64,000 nt of DNA from Flavipsychrobacter sp. (GTDB lineage: Bacteria > Bacteroidota > Bacteroidia > Chitinophagales > Chitinophagaceae), in assembly GCA_016786615.1 (NCBI GenBank), contig JAEUVX010000004.1, positions 279,532-343,531 on the forward strand, given 5' to 3'. Below, piece by piece: positions 42,960-54,000 of the stretch. Below the pieces are notes generated by a model. The model was not told the origin of the DNA. It was given only the letters and a program-made list of their open reading frames with translations, and ran no database searches. Position 1 is the stretch's first letter, and each line of letters begins with the position of its first letter. A program made the position numbers and the translations under genes.

Positions 42960-43778
42960 CTACATTTTCTGAATAATACCTTCTACAAGGGATGCCAGCT
43001 TTGGTGCCGCGGCATTGGCAGCAGCCAATACTTCTTCATGAGACACTTTGTGTACAATGCCCGGAACGCCCAGGTCGGTGATGATGCTTGCAGCAAATAC
43101 GCGCATATTGCTGTGCTTCGCAACGATGTTTTCAGGTACAGTGCTCATACCCACTGCATCGCCACCGATTATATGAAGCCATTTATATTCTGCTGGTGTT
43201 TCGAATGTAGGCCCTTGCAGCCCTATATATACACCTTCTTTTACTTCCAGTTGTTGTGTATGCGCTACTTCTTTTGCTAAGGCCAGCAATTGATGGTCAT
43301 AAGGTTCACTCATATCGGGGAAGCGTGTGCCGAAACGTTCATCATTCGGCCCGCGAAGCGGATGCTCCGGAAACAGGTTGATATGGTCGTTAATCAGCAT
43401 GATGTCGCCCACTTTAAATCCCGCATTCATACCACCTGCCGCATTGCTCAGAAACAGTGTTTCTACACCTAATGCTTTCATTACCCGTATCGGGAATGTG
43501 ACATCTTCCATTGAATAGCCCTCGTAATAATGAAAGCGGCCAGCCATCATTACCACTTCTTTGCCACCCAATGTGCCAAACAGCATATTGCCGGAATGGC
43601 CTTCTACAGTGCTTTGTGGAAAGTCAGGAATATCTTTATAGGAAATCTCTTTTGTTACTTGCATAGCATCTACCAGACCGCCGAGGCCACTACCCAGAAT
43701 GATGCCTATTGTAGGTTGTGCACTGGTTTGTTGTTGTATGTATGATACTGTTTGCTGTATCTTATCAAATAAATTCAT
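42960..43778 (-). CDS. punA: purine-nucleoside phosphorylase (trimeric, class I)
   Basis: The 272-residue enzyme cleaves purine nucleosides with phosphate to free base and ribose-1-phosphate. Motifs are IGIILGSGLGGLVDAM (phosphate site), VEGHSGNMLFGTLGGK, MAGRFHYYEGYS, LSNAAGGMN, GVYIGLQGPTFETPAEYKWL and DAVGMSTVPE. The late Asn-type base-recognition residue of the low-molecular-mass class is placed as expected. It sits 5 bases after the TPR gene and before the porin, suggesting an operon linking surface uptake and purine salvage. Confidence 0.92.
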   Translation of the reverse strand: MNLFDKIQQTVSYIQQQTSAQPTIGIILGSGLGGLVDAMQVTKEISYKDIPDFPQSTVEGHSGNMLFGTLGGKEVVMMAGRFHYYEGYSMEDVTFPIRVMKALGVETLFLSNAAGGMNAGFKVGDIMLINDHINLFPEHPLRGPNDERFGTRFPDMSEPYDHQLLALAKEVAHTQQLEVKEGVYIGLQGPTFETPAEYKWLHIIGGDAVGMSTVPENIVAKHSNMRVFAASIITDLGVPGIVHKVSHEEVLAAANAAAPKLASLVEGIIQKM

Positions 43779-43783
43779 AACTG

Positions 43784-45616
43784 TTATTTACAAGTACTGT
43801 TTATTAAGCCATCAACAGTTGCGTCCCCGTATAGTTTTGCGTTCTGAAAATCGGTACATGCCTGTGCAGCCCTGTTGGTATTCATATACAAAATGCCCCT
43901 GTTCTTATACGCATCACTGAAGTCTTTTTTCAGTTCGATAGCTTTATTCAGGTCTTTTTCTACTGCCACATAATCTTTATTCATAAACGAAACCGCCGCC
44001 CTGATATTATATGCTTCGGGTAGTTGTGGATTTATCTCTATGCATGTATTGCTTGCAGCATAGGCTCCGTTATAGTCTTGCAGATTGTATTTTACAAATG
44101 CAATGTTTGAATATGCCAATGCGAATTTTTTATTCAGTCTAACGGCTGTTTCAAGGTCTGTTAATGCTTCTTTATTCCTGCCCGATTTCAGATAAGATAA
44201 TCCCCTGTTGTAATAAGACTGCGCATCGTCAGGTTTTACTTTAATAGCTTCGGAAAAGTCTGCAATTGCCTCATTGAACATATTATTGTTCAGGAAATAA
44301 TTTCCCCTGTTGCCATACGCGCGAGAGATATAAGGTACAGGCTCATTTTTATTAATAATATCCGTCAGAAAATCGTAGTCATTATTCCAGGTTTTGTTTC
44401 GCTCCCATATTGAATAGCAATATATTATCCCTCCTGCAATGAATGCAATGTTGAATGCCTGCAGATATTTCTTTGCCAGAACTGCATCTTCCTGTATGCG
44501 GTTGTATATATAACCGATGATAATAAACAATCCTATATACGGGAAGTAGGCATACCTGTCTGTAGTAATAAACAACCTTGATGGTATCAGTTGAATATTG
44601 ATGGAGATGGTTATGAAAAACAGTGCGGCTCCGAATAATACCATCCTGTTTTTGCGAAAACGATAAACAAGGTATAATATGAATATAAATAATAGTGGCG
44701 AAGCGTAATATTCCCATGGTAGCATACCACCTGTTTTAGGTGGATATACATATATGCCACACAGGTTGATGGGGAGTATCAGCTTGAAAAAATAAAATAT
44801 GAATGAATAACACACCATAAAGAATAAATCTATTGGTGTGTATGATATTAGCATACCGCCGGAAAGGTTGCCTTGTGTGTCGCTATCGCTGATAGTAATG
44901 ATACCGAATATGATACTAAGCGCGAAGAATGGAATTTTTTCCAGAATCAGTTTTACATTCAGTTTGCGGTTGTGGTAATAGTCTAATGCCAATAATACCA
45001 CTGGAAGTGTTACTGCCTGTGCCTTGCTGAATAATGATATCAGGAAGAAAACTGCAGTAATAATAATGTATTTCGGAGCGTATTCATTTTTCAGGTATCG
45101 TACATAGTAAATAAGTGCAAGCAGGTAAAATAATACATACATACTACTGCTGCGTGCTGATATCCATGATACGGCTTCGATGTTCATGGGGTGGAGCGCA
45201 AAGAGAAAAGCCGCGATGAAGGCTATATTTTTTTTATCGGTCAGTTCAGCAACAAACCTGAATACCAGCCATATATTCACCAGATGCATTACTACATTAA
45301 GCAGGTGGATAGGCATGGGGTCCATGCCGGTAGTAGCATAATTGAAGGCGAACGTAAGTACCGGTAATGGCTGGTACATTATCAGGTAATAGCTTGTAAA
45401 TATTTTCTTGACGCTTGCCCAAGACAAGTCTGTTACTTCAGGATACAGTTTAAAGTATTCTATATCGTCAAAGTTCAGGATGTCATTTTGCAGACAGTTG
45501 GAGTAAACCACAGCTGTTATAGCTATCAGCACACCCAACCATAATTTATAGTCTGTAGTTTTTTCTTTAGGCGCAGCAGTTGTTTTAGCAGTATGCGCAG
45601 CAGCTTTTTTAGCCAT
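43784..45616 (-). CDS. TPR-containing polytopic membrane protein (TMTC/GT-C-like)
   Basis: The 610-residue protein has a short lysine-rich N-terminus, about ten transmembrane helices (about 25-400) and five C-terminal tetratricopeptide repeats (about 430-600), for example AQSYYNRGLSYLKSGRNKEALTDLE and PEAYNIRAAVSF. Its first periplasmic loop carries DDIEYFKLYPEVTDLSW, the acidic pair expected of GT-C enzymes. The architecture is like eukaryotic TMTC O-mannosyltransferases and their bacterial relatives. Substrate unknown. It is the first gene of the unit with punA and the porin. Confidence 0.68.
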   Translation of the reverse strand: MAKKAAAHTAKTTAAPKEKTTDYKLWLGVLIAITAVVYSNCLQNDILNFDDIEYFKLYPEVTDLSWASVKKIFTSYYLIMYQPLPVLTFAFNYATTGMDPMPIHLLNVVMHLVNIWLVFRFVAELTDKKNIAFIAAFLFALHPMNIEAVSWISARSSSMYVLFYLLALIYYVRYLKNEYAPKYIIITAVFFLISLFSKAQAVTLPVVLLALDYYHNRKLNVKLILEKIPFFALSIIFGIITISDSDTQGNLSGGMLISYTPIDLFFMVCYSFIFYFFKLILPINLCGIYVYPPKTGGMLPWEYYASPLLFIFILYLVYRFRKNRMVLFGAALFFITISINIQLIPSRLFITTDRYAYFPYIGLFIIIGYIYNRIQEDAVLAKKYLQAFNIAFIAGGIIYCYSIWERNKTWNNDYDFLTDIINKNEPVPYISRAYGNRGNYFLNNNMFNEAIADFSEAIKVKPDDAQSYYNRGLSYLKSGRNKEALTDLETAVRLNKKFALAYSNIAFVKYNLQDYNGAYAASNTCIEINPQLPEAYNIRAAVSFMNKDYVAVEKDLNKAIELKKDFSDAYKNRGILYMNTNRAAQACTDFQNAKLYGDATVDGLINSTCK

Positions 45617-45681
45617 ATTGTAGTAAGTGCTTATGCTAAAAGCTAATATAGGTATTGTAAAAATACGATGTTAGTATTTTA

Positions 45682-46242
45682 TCATTTCCCGCTGTCATAT
45701 CCCGGGTTGGGTACGTCATTTACTTTTACGCTGCTCACTCCTTCGGGTTGAAAATCGGGCAGTTCTAAAAAGTGGCGTTGTTCAATGGCATCTATTGATG
45801 CTTTACGTTTCAGGTGTTGGCTCACCAATGTTTTTATGTGCTTGCCTGCAAAGCTCAGGATGTCGTTTTTCAGGCGTATCTGCCTCAAGGCCGTACCCAG
45901 AAAATAAAACAAGAGTGCGATAATGCCTATCATGCCGTAAATGGCTAATGTAAACATCCGCACGTTCATCCATCCCAGTTTTATATAATCGTCTTTGTAC
46001 TGCAACTCTGATAAAATATAGAAAGGATATATCTTATTCATGAAGAATGCAAAGGCTATAACGCCCAGTGCCAGCAGGTAACACAGTATTTCAGAAACTA
46101 TCAATATGCCTTTATTTACAAGGCGTTGTGCAGCAGGTTTGCTCAGTTGGGTACCCATGGGGTCAAACACTTCAAGCTGACTGTATATTAAAGTTTTATG
46201 TTCTTTAAATTCATATAATAAATCGTCATGCAGCTTGGGCAT
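45682..46242 (-). CDS. two-helix membrane protein, function unknown
   Basis: The 186-residue protein has two strong transmembrane segments (about 49-70 and 91-115) separated by an extracytoplasmic stretch (NKIYPFYILSELQYKDDYIKLGW). The N-terminus is soluble and amphipathic (LLYEFKEHKTLIYSQLEVFDP) and the basic C-terminal tail (about 120-186) is probably cytoplasmic. No family is recognised. It precedes the TPR-punA-porin unit by 65 bases. Confidence 0.6.
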   Translation of the reverse strand: MPKLHDDLLYEFKEHKTLIYSQLEVFDPMGTQLSKPAAQRLVNKGILIVSEILCYLLALGVIAFAFFMNKIYPFYILSELQYKDDYIKLGWMNVRMFTLAIYGMIGIIALLFYFLGTALRQIRLKNDILSFAGKHIKTLVSQHLKRKASIDAIEQRHFLELPDFQPEGVSSVKVNDVPNPGYDSGK

Positions 46243-46492
46243 ATTTTCACTCTGTTTTCAGCTGACAAAAGTAAAATAATGGAGCAAAGCCGCAACGTTG
46301 CGGCACTATAATGTGGAAATTGTGAATGAAATGTGGATTTTTTAAGCCTGTAATACTGTTCAAATCAGGTTTTAGGGTGATGCATACAGCTTTGAAGGCT
46401 CAAAGTCGGCTAAAAAATCGCAACTTTGCGCTTTCAATTTCAAAACGCTCATATCGAACGCTTTTGAATATTGATTTTTTTGAATTACAACA

Positions 46493-48085
46493 ATGAAATA
46501 CGAAAAAGAAATCGGCTGTCGCCGCACTTTTGCCATTATATCTCACCCAGATGCGGGTAAAACTACACTTACAGAAAAACTGCTGTTGTTTGGTGGTGCC
46601 ATACAGGTGGCAGGTGCGGTAAAGAGCAATAAGATAAAGAAACACGCAACGAGCGACTTTATGGAGATAGAGCGCCAGCGTGGTATCTCTGTGGCTACCT
46701 CTGTAATGAGCTTTGAGTATAAAAATACACTCATCAACCTGCTGGATACGCCGGGACACAAAGACTTTGCCGAAGATACCTACCGTACACTGACAGCTGT
46801 AGATAGTGTAATACTGGTGATAGACAGTGTGAATGGTGTGGAGGAACAAACCCGCCGCCTGATGGAAGTGTGCCGCATGCGCGATACGCCGGTGATTGTG
46901 TTTGTGAACAAAATGGACCGTGATGGTAAGTTTCCGTTCGACCTGCTGGACGAGATAGAGAAAGAACTGAACATATCGTTGCACCCACTTTCATGGCCTA
47001 TTAATATGGGTAAAGAGTTTAAGGGTGTATATAATCTCTACGATAAAAGCCTGAACCTTTTCACTGCCAGCCAAAAAGCTACTGACGAAAACTCTGTACC
47101 TATACCTGACCTGAATGATAGTTTGCTGGATGAAAAGATAGGCGAGCGCGATGCTAATCAATTGCGTGAAGATGTGGACTTGCTGGATGGTGTATATGGC
47201 GACCTTGATACAGAAGCATATCTGAAAGGTAAAGTAGCACCGGTGTTCTTTGGTTCGGCGGTAAATAACTTTGGTGTGAAGGAATTGCTCGATACATTTA
47301 TTCGTATAGCGCCTCATCCGCTTGGCAGGGCTACAGATAAACGCTTTGTAGAGCCGGGTGAAGATAAGTTCACCGGGTTTATATTTAAGATACATGCTAA
47401 CCTAGACCCACGCCACCGCGACCGTATTGCCTTCCTGCGTGTATGCAGTGGTAAGTTTGAACGCAATAAATATTATAAACATACCCGAATAGAAAAGGAC
47501 GTTCGCTTCAGCAATCCTTATTCATTCCTTGCGCGTGAAAAGGACGTGATTGAAGAAGCATTCCCTGGCGATGTGGTTGGTCTGTTTGATACAGGCAACT
47601 TTAAAATTGGTGATACACTGACTGAGGGAGAAAAAATGCAATTCACAGGTATCCCTACTTTCTCTCCTGAGATATTTAAGGAACTGGTGAATAAAGACCC
47701 GATGAAAACCAAGCAATTGGATAAAGGTATCAACCAGTTGACAGATGAAGGTGTTGCACAATTGTTTACCCAACATGGTGGCAACCGTAAAGTGATTGGT
47801 TGCGTAGGTGAGCTACAATTTGAAGTAATCCAATATCGCCTCTTACAAGAATACGGAGCATCTTGTGCCTTTGTACCGCTGAACTTCTATAAAGCCTGCT
47901 GGATAACAGGCGATAAGAAAAAGCTGGAAGACTTCATCCGCTTCAAGCAGGCAAACGTGATGGAAGATAAAGACGGTAACCTCGTTTACCTTGCACAGAG
48001 TGAATGGTTCTTAAACACAGAACGCCAAAACAATCCTGATATCGAATTCCACTTTACAAGTGAGTTTAAAACACAGATGGCGTAA
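46493..48085 (+). CDS. prfC: peptide chain release factor 3
   Basis: The 530-residue translational GTPase removes RF1/RF2 from the ribosome after termination. GTPase motifs are G1 [13 protein letters not shown] (about 17-29), the switch [13 protein letters not shown]3 [10 protein letters not shown] (about 82-91) and G4 VNKMDRDG (about 138-145). The C-terminal domains include [16 protein letters not shown] and [15 protein letters not shown], characteristic of RF3 rather than EF-G. The upstream 250-base gap has a CAACTTTG sequence at 46421 that could be a -7 element. Confidence 0.95.
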   Translation: MKYEKEIGCRRTFAIISHPDAGKTTLTEKLLLFGGAIQVAGAVKSNKIKKHATSDFMEIERQRGISVATSVMSFEYKNTLINLLDTPGHKDFAEDTYRTLTAVDSVILVIDSVNGVEEQTRRLMEVCRMRDTPVIVFVNKMDRDGKFPFDLLDEIEKELNISLHPLSWPINMGKEFKGVYNLYDKSLNLFTASQKATDENSVPIPDLNDSLLDEKIGERDANQLREDVDLLDGVYGDLDTEAYLKGKVAPVFFGSAVNNFGVKELLDTFIRIAPHPLGRATDKRFVEPGEDKFTGFIFKIHANLDPRHRDRIAFLRVCSGKFERNKYYKHTRIEKDVRFSNPYSFLAREKDVIEEAFPGDVVGLFDTGNFKIGDTLTEGEKMQFTGIPTFSPEIFKELVNKDPMKTKQLDKGINQLTDEGVAQLFTQHGGNRKVIGCVGELQFEVIQYRLLQEYGASCAFVPLNFYKACWITGDKKKLEDFIRFKQANVMEDKDGNLVYLAQSEWFLNTERQNNPDIEFHFTSEFKTQMA

Positions 48086-48147
48086 TAAATACTGCTTATT
48101 AAACTAATTGTTTGCCGGATAGTCTATGCACTATCGATAAACAGTTT

Positions 48148-48846
48148 ATGAAGTATTTATTAGTATTTGTATTGCTATGTGGTTCCGTCAATGTTCATGC
48201 GCAACAAATAGGTTCATTGCCTGCGTTTACTAAATGGTATCAGAATCCTTTGGGTGTGTATCCTTTGAATCTGCACACTTCTCATGCCATCATATTACCA
48301 ACATTATTGGCTGCTACAACCTTGCTTATTACCAAGAAAGATAGCGCACTACATAGCCGGCTTAGCTATTTCGCAGATGCCGGTTACTACAAAGGGTATT
48401 TTGCCGATAAAACAAATGTATGGCATCAGAATGTAGGTATTACATATAACCTCAGAAAATGGTTGGCAGTTGGGGTAGAAGTCACTACTTACTATTTTCA
48501 TGATGTGCATAATAATACTCCCGGTATCGGTGTTCGTCCATTCTTCAGGTTTTATCCCGTGAATAAATCGACTTTCAAATGTTATTTCGAAACAGGTGCA
48601 GGTTTGTTGTACACATTCCGGGAGTTTCCTCAGCCATCCGGTTTTTGGGGCGATACCCGCATGGGTACACATATCAACGGTACACCCAAATATGGCATAG
48701 GTATAGAAGTGAAAGCAGCTAAGAAGATAATGTTGACAGCCGGGGTTAGGCATATACATCTATCAAACGGCAATGTTTTAGGCACTGAGCGTAACCCTGC
48801 ACATGATAGTAATGGTGGGTATATTGGTGTGAGTTATTGTAAATGA
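48148..48846 (+). CDS. PagL-like lipid A deacylase (acyloxyacyl hydrolase) family protein
   Basis: I start at ATG 48148 (MKYLLVFVLLCGSVNVHAQ), which gives a clean signal peptide; a TTG 36 bases upstream would put 12 charged residues in front. The 232-residue product is predominantly amphipathic beta strands, as in a small outer-membrane barrel. Near the end, HIHLSNGNVLGTERNPA matches the His-x-Ser plus Glu arrangement of PagL-type lipid A 3-O-deacylases (H204, S206, candidate E214). Family placement is fairly likely; catalytic geometry cannot be verified by eye. Confidence 0.62.
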   Translation: MKYLLVFVLLCGSVNVHAQQIGSLPAFTKWYQNPLGVYPLNLHTSHAIILPTLLAATTLLITKKDSALHSRLSYFADAGYYKGYFADKTNVWHQNVGITYNLRKWLAVGVEVTTYYFHDVHNNTPGIGVRPFFRFYPVNKSTFKCYFETGAGLLYTFREFPQPSGFWGDTRMGTHINGTPKYGIGIEVKAAKKIMLTAGVRHIHLSNGNVLGTERNPAHDSNGGYIGVSYCK

Positions 48847-48925
48847 TAGGTATTAAATTATTTGTTTCAGCTATCTACTTCCATCTAAAAACACCCTACT
48901 TTCGCATTTCAAATCCAAATACTAT

Positions 48926-50962
48926 ATGAACAAAAAGTTCATTGGCGCTATAGCCATAACCACTTTGTTTGCTGCGTGTAAAGATGGCGGGCAAAAGGAA
49001 GCAGCGAAAGGTGATATACTTATCGCAAACATGGATACAACGGTTAATCCTGCCGATGATTTCTTTGAATACGCAAACGGTGGCTGGATAAAAGCTAACC
49101 CCATACCGGGCGATGAGACAGGTTGGGGTATTGCCAATCTTGTTCAGGAGGAACTGTACAAGCGCCTGTTACACATCAACGAAGAAGCACTGAAGAAAAA
49201 TGCAAAGTCGGGTACCGACCAGCAGATTGGCGACTTTTGGTTCAGTGCTATGGATACTGTAACCATTGAAAAAGAGGGTATCAATTCGCTGAAACCGGAG
49301 CTGGATAAAATCTATGCACTGACAGATGCTAAGGCGTTGATGGCTTATGTAGCTTATGCACACGAAAATGGCATTGGGCTTTTCTTTGGCGAAGGTGTAT
49401 CTCAGGATGCTATGAATAGCGAGGTAATGGCATACTATCTGAGCCAAGGCGGCTTAGGATTGCCTAACCGCGATTACTATTTTAATACAGACGAGCGTAC
49501 AACAAAAATCCGCAATGCATATCCTGCTTATGTTGCTAAGATGTTGTCGCTGATGGGTAATGATACAGCTGCGGCAAAAACGAAAGCTGCATCTATCATA
49601 GCTATTGAAACAAAGCTGGCACAATCTTCCCGCAAACTGGAAGATCTGCGCGACCCTTATAAGAACTACAATAAGATGGCCATAAGCCAGCTTAAAACAG
49701 TATCTCCAACTATCGACTGGACAAGTACACTGGCACAAATGGGGGTTAAAAGTGTAGATAGTGTAATAGTTGGTCAGCCCGAGTTTTACAAACAATTAGA
49801 TAAAGTAATATCTACAGAAAATCTGCAAAACCTGAAAGACTATATGGCGTTCCACATGGTGCGCTCTATGGCAGGGTACCTGAGCAAACCGTTTGTTGAT
49901 GCTAATTTCGATTTCTATAGTAAGTTGATACGTGGTGCACAGGCGCAAAAGCCTCGTTGGAAGCGTGCATTGTCTGCAGAAGAAGGGGCAATGGGTGAAG
50001 CACTTGGCCAGCTGTTTGCAAAAGAGTACTTCAACGAAAAAGCGAAGAAGCGTTATGAGGACATGGTAGAGAACGTGCGCAACGCTTACAAAGCACGTAT
50101 GGAAAAGCTGGACTGGATGACTGATAGCACGAAGAAGAAAGCATTGGCTAAACTGGCTACTATCACTAAGAAAGTTGGTTATCCTGATAAATGGAAAGAT
50201 TTCTCGAGCCTGAAAGTGGACCGTGGTGCGTATGTGTTGAATGCTATGCGTGCCAACAAATGGTGGAATGACTATTACATGAACAAACTGGGCAAACCTG
50301 TTGACCGTACAGAATGGGAAATGACACCGCAAACATATAATGCATATTACAACCCGTCGAACAATGAAATTGTACTGCCTGCAGGTATATTCACAGTGCC
50401 TGGTTATCGTGATGAAGAGCTGGATGATGCGTTGGTATATGGTTATGCCGGCGCATCAACCATAGGCCATGAAATAACACATGGTTTTGATGACGAAGGC
50501 CGTCAGTTTGATGATAAAGGCAACCTGAAAAACTGGTGGAGCAAAACAGACGAAGAACAGTTTACCGCCCGTGCAGAAGTATTGGTACAGCAGTTTAATA
50601 AAATGACACCTGTAGATACCATGCACATCAATGGCCGTGCAACATTGGGTGAAAACCTTGCAGACCTTGGTGGCATATTGATAGGTCTGGATGCTTTCAA
50701 ACAAACAGAAACTTATAAGAAAGGCGAAAAGATAAATGGCCTTACACCGTTGCAACGTTATTTCTTAGGCTATGCATTGGGCTGGATGTACCAGACACGT
50801 AAGGAAGAATTGGCAAGCCGCTTGCTGACAGATGTACACTCTCCTGCAAAAGAACGTGTAAATGGTCCGTTTCCGAATGTGCCTGAATTCTACGAAGCAT
50901 TTAATGTGAAGCCGGGTAATAAAATGTACCTGCCCGATAGCATGAGGGTGCGTTTATGGTAA
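48926..50962 (+). CDS. M13-family (neprilysin/PepO-like) metallopeptidase lipoprotein
   Basis: The 678-residue peptidase has a lipoprotein-type leader (TTLFAAC with Cys at about 18). The zinc site is HEITHGFDDEGRQFD (H515-E-x-x-H519), with the third ligand Glu and the downstream Asp in LGENLADLGGI near 575. The C-terminal part contains NGPFPNVPEFYEAFNVKPGNKMY, typical of the family. It cleaves oligopeptides in the periplasm or at the surface. The preceding gap contains TACTTTCG, a weak -7-like sequence. A strong terminator follows. Confidence 0.92.
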   Translation: MNKKFIGAIAITTLFAACKDGGQKEAAKGDILIANMDTTVNPADDFFEYANGGWIKANPIPGDETGWGIANLVQEELYKRLLHINEEALKKNAKSGTDQQIGDFWFSAMDTVTIEKEGINSLKPELDKIYALTDAKALMAYVAYAHENGIGLFFGEGVSQDAMNSEVMAYYLSQGGLGLPNRDYYFNTDERTTKIRNAYPAYVAKMLSLMGNDTAAAKTKAASIIAIETKLAQSSRKLEDLRDPYKNYNKMAISQLKTVSPTIDWTSTLAQMGVKSVDSVIVGQPEFYKQLDKVISTENLQNLKDYMAFHMVRSMAGYLSKPFVDANFDFYSKLIRGAQAQKPRWKRALSAEEGAMGEALGQLFAKEYFNEKAKKRYEDMVENVRNAYKARMEKLDWMTDSTKKKALAKLATITKKVGYPDKWKDFSSLKVDRGAYVLNAMRANKWWNDYYMNKLGKPVDRTEWEMTPQTYNAYYNPSNNEIVLPAGIFTVPGYRDEELDDALVYGYAGASTIGHEITHGFDDEGRQFDDKGNLKNWWSKTDEEQFTARAEVLVQQFNKMTPVDTMHINGRATLGENLADLGGILIGLDAFKQTETYKKGEKINGLTPLQRYFLGYALGWMYQTRKEELASRLLTDVHSPAKERVNGPFPNVPEFYEAFNVKPGNKMYLPDSMRVRLW

Positions 50963-50991
50963 AAAACATATTTTCTTACTAACAACATGTT

Positions 50992-51026
50992 AAGCACCGA
51001 TTATTTAATCGGTGCTTTCCTTTTAT
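50992..51026 (+). terminator. terminator of the M13 peptidase gene
   Basis: A perfect 12-bp stem, AAGCACCGATTA (50992-51003) with TAATCGGTGCTT (51006-51017), with a 2-base TT centre and a T-rich run after it. Confidence 0.9.
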
Positions 51027-51032
51027 TGGCAT

Positions 51033-51040
51033 TAGTTTTG
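51033..51040 (+). promoter_or_regulatory. TAGTTTTG -7 box of pyc
   Basis: TAGTTTTG fits TAnnTTTG and lies 28 bp before the pyc start, just after the preceding terminator. A good -33 element is not evident. Confidence 0.45.
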
Positions 51041-51068
51041 CAGATAGCATTGCAACGTTTTCCGGAAA

Positions 51069-54000
51069 ATGAATATTAAGAAATTACTCATCGCCAACAG
51101 GGGCGAGATAGCTATACGTATTTGTCGTGCAGCTTCAGAATTGAATATCCAGACAGTAGCCGTTTACACTTATGAAGACCGTTATTCGCTGCACCGATAC
51201 AAGGCTGATGAAGCTTATCAGATAGGTGAGGATGCAGACCCGTTGAAGCCATATCTGAATATTACAGAAATAATAAGGGTAGCAAAGGAATGTGGTGCAG
51301 ATGCCATACATCCCGGTTATGGCTTCCTGTCAGAGAATGCAAACTTTGCAGCCAAGTGTGCAGAGCATGGTATAGTATTCGTAGGTCCATCTCCTGAGGC
51401 AATGGCAGCACTGGGCGATAAAGTGACTGCCAAAGAAGTAGCACAGAAAGCAGGGATACCGCTGATAGAAAGCAATGTCGATGCTTTGGTTGATGAGGTT
51501 ACAGCATTGAAGGAAGCACAGCGTATAGGTTACCCGCTTATGCTGAAGGCTGCTGCCGGTGGTGGTGGACGTGGTATGCGTGTGGTAAGGGATGATGAGC
51601 AATTGAAGAAGGCATTTCATGAAGCAAGGAGCGAAGCAAAGAATGCCTTTGGTGATGATACGGTGTTTCTCGAAAAATTTGTTGAGAACCCAAAGCACAT
51701 AGAAATTCAGATAGCAGCCGACAGGCATGGTAACATTGTACATCTATATGAAAGGGATTGCTCGGTGCAGCGTCGTTTTCAGAAGGTGGTAGAAGTAGCG
51801 CCGTCTACAACGCTCAGTCAAGCGGCATTGAATAAGCTGTATGGCTATGCTGTTAAGATTGCGGAGGCGGTTAATTACAATAACCTCGGTACGGTAGAAT
51901 TTCTGGTAGATGCTGCGGAGAATATTTACTTCATAGAAGTGAATCCGCGCATACAGGTAGAGCATACTGTTACGGAGATGATAACAGGTGTTGACCTGAT
52001 AAAGACACAACTGTTTATTGCAGATGGCTACAAGCTGTCTGATAAAGAAATAGGACTGGGCAATCAACAGGCAATACCAAAGAATGGTGTGGCTATACAG
52101 TGTCGCATTACAACAGAAGATCCTGCAAGTGATTTTAAGCCCGACTATGGCACACTGCTAACTTACCGCAATGCTACAGGTTTTGGTGTGCGTCTGGATG
52201 AGGGTAGCTCTTATCCGGGTATGAAAATCAGCCCGTTCTTTGATAGTATGCTGGTGAAAGTGAGTACATGGGGTAACACGCAACAGGATGCAGCACAGAA
52301 GATGCACCGCGCATTGAGGGAGTTCCGTATTCGTGGGGTGAAGAATAATATTCCTTTCCTTGAAAACCTGATAACGAATAAAGATTTCATTGAAGGTAAG
52401 GCAACAGTAAACTTTATACAGGAGCATCCTGAATTGTTCAATATGCCGCAACGTCAGGACAGAGGCACGAAGATGCTGAAGTTTTTGGGCGAGGTGACGG
52501 TGAATGGTAACAGTGATGTGAAAGTGAAACACGATGGCCGCAAGTTTGAAAAGCCGATAGTGCCGGCTTTCGATAGTCTGCTGCCATATCCTAAAGGAAC
52601 AAAAGACTTGCTGACAGAACTTGGTCCTGATGCATTTGCACAATGGCTGAAGAACGAAAAGCAGATACACTATACAGATACTACATTCCGCGATGCGCAC
52701 CAATCGCTACTGGCTACGCGTATGCGTACATACGATATGATGAAAGTGGCAAAGAGTTTTGCCATGAATCACCCGAATACTTTCAGTATGGAAGTATGGG
52801 GTGGTGCAACTTTCGATGTGTGTATCCGTTTCCTGAAAGAAGACCCATGGAAACGCCTTGCTGACTTGCGCAAAGCCATACCAAATATCTTGCTGCAAAT
52901 GCTGATACGCGGTGCAAACGGTGTTGGCTATGCTGCGTATCCTGATAACCTGATTGAGAAATTTGTAGAAAAATCGTGGGAGACGGGTGTAGATATATTC
53001 CGCATTTTTGATTCGCTCAATTGGATGGAAAATGTAGTGCCTGTAATAGACATGGTGCGCAAACGTACAGGTGGCCTTGCAGAAGCATCGCTTTGCTATA
53101 CAGGCGATATACTGGATGTAAAACGTACAAAATACACACTCGACTATTACCTGCGCATAGCAAAAGATTTGGAGAATGCAGGTGCACATATTCTTGCCAT
53201 AAAAGATATGAGCGGCTTGTTGAAACCATATGCTGCAAAGGAGTTGATAAGTGCACTAAAGAGTACGGTTAATATTCCTATCCATCTGCATACGCACGAT
53301 ACTTCTTCTCTGCAACCTGCAACCTACATGATGGCGATTGATGCAGGTGTAGATGTGGTAGACTGTGCATTAGGTTCTTTGTCGGGCCTTACGTCTCAGC
53401 CAAACTTTAATGCGATTGTGGAGATGATGAAATTCCACGAACGCGAAAATCAATACGATATCAAATCGCTCAACAGGTATTCTGATTATTGGGGTGCTGT
53501 ACGTGAATACTACTATCCGTTTGAATCGGGTTTGAAAGCTAGTGCTGCGGATGTATTCCAACACGAGATACCGGGCGGACAATACTCAAACCTGAAACCG
53601 CAGGCGATAGCATTGGGTCTTGGCGATAAGTTTGAACAGATAAAAGACATGTACGCTACGGTGAACGATATGTTTGGTGATATAGTGAAGGTAACACCAA
53701 GTTCTAAGGTGGTGGGCGACATGGCACAGTTTATGGTTGCCAATAACCTGACGCGCGAAGAAGTATATGCGAATGGTGAGAATATTTCGTTCCCTGAATC
53801 GGTGCAGCAATTCTTTATGGGCGAGATAGGACAGCCTGAAGGAGGCTTGCCTAAAGACTTGCAGAAGATTGTATTGAAAGATAAAATGCCTTTCACAGAC
53901 AGGCCAAACAAACATTTGCCACCCGTAGATTTTGATAAAGAGTTTGAGGCATTCAAAGAGAAATTCAGCAAAGACCTGACGATGATGGATTTCCTTTCTT

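Noticed and set aside
46421-46428. CAACTTTG as the prfC promoter
   Set aside because: It misses the first base of TAnnTTTG and has no TTTG about 19 bases upstream, so it is mentioned only in the prfC entry.
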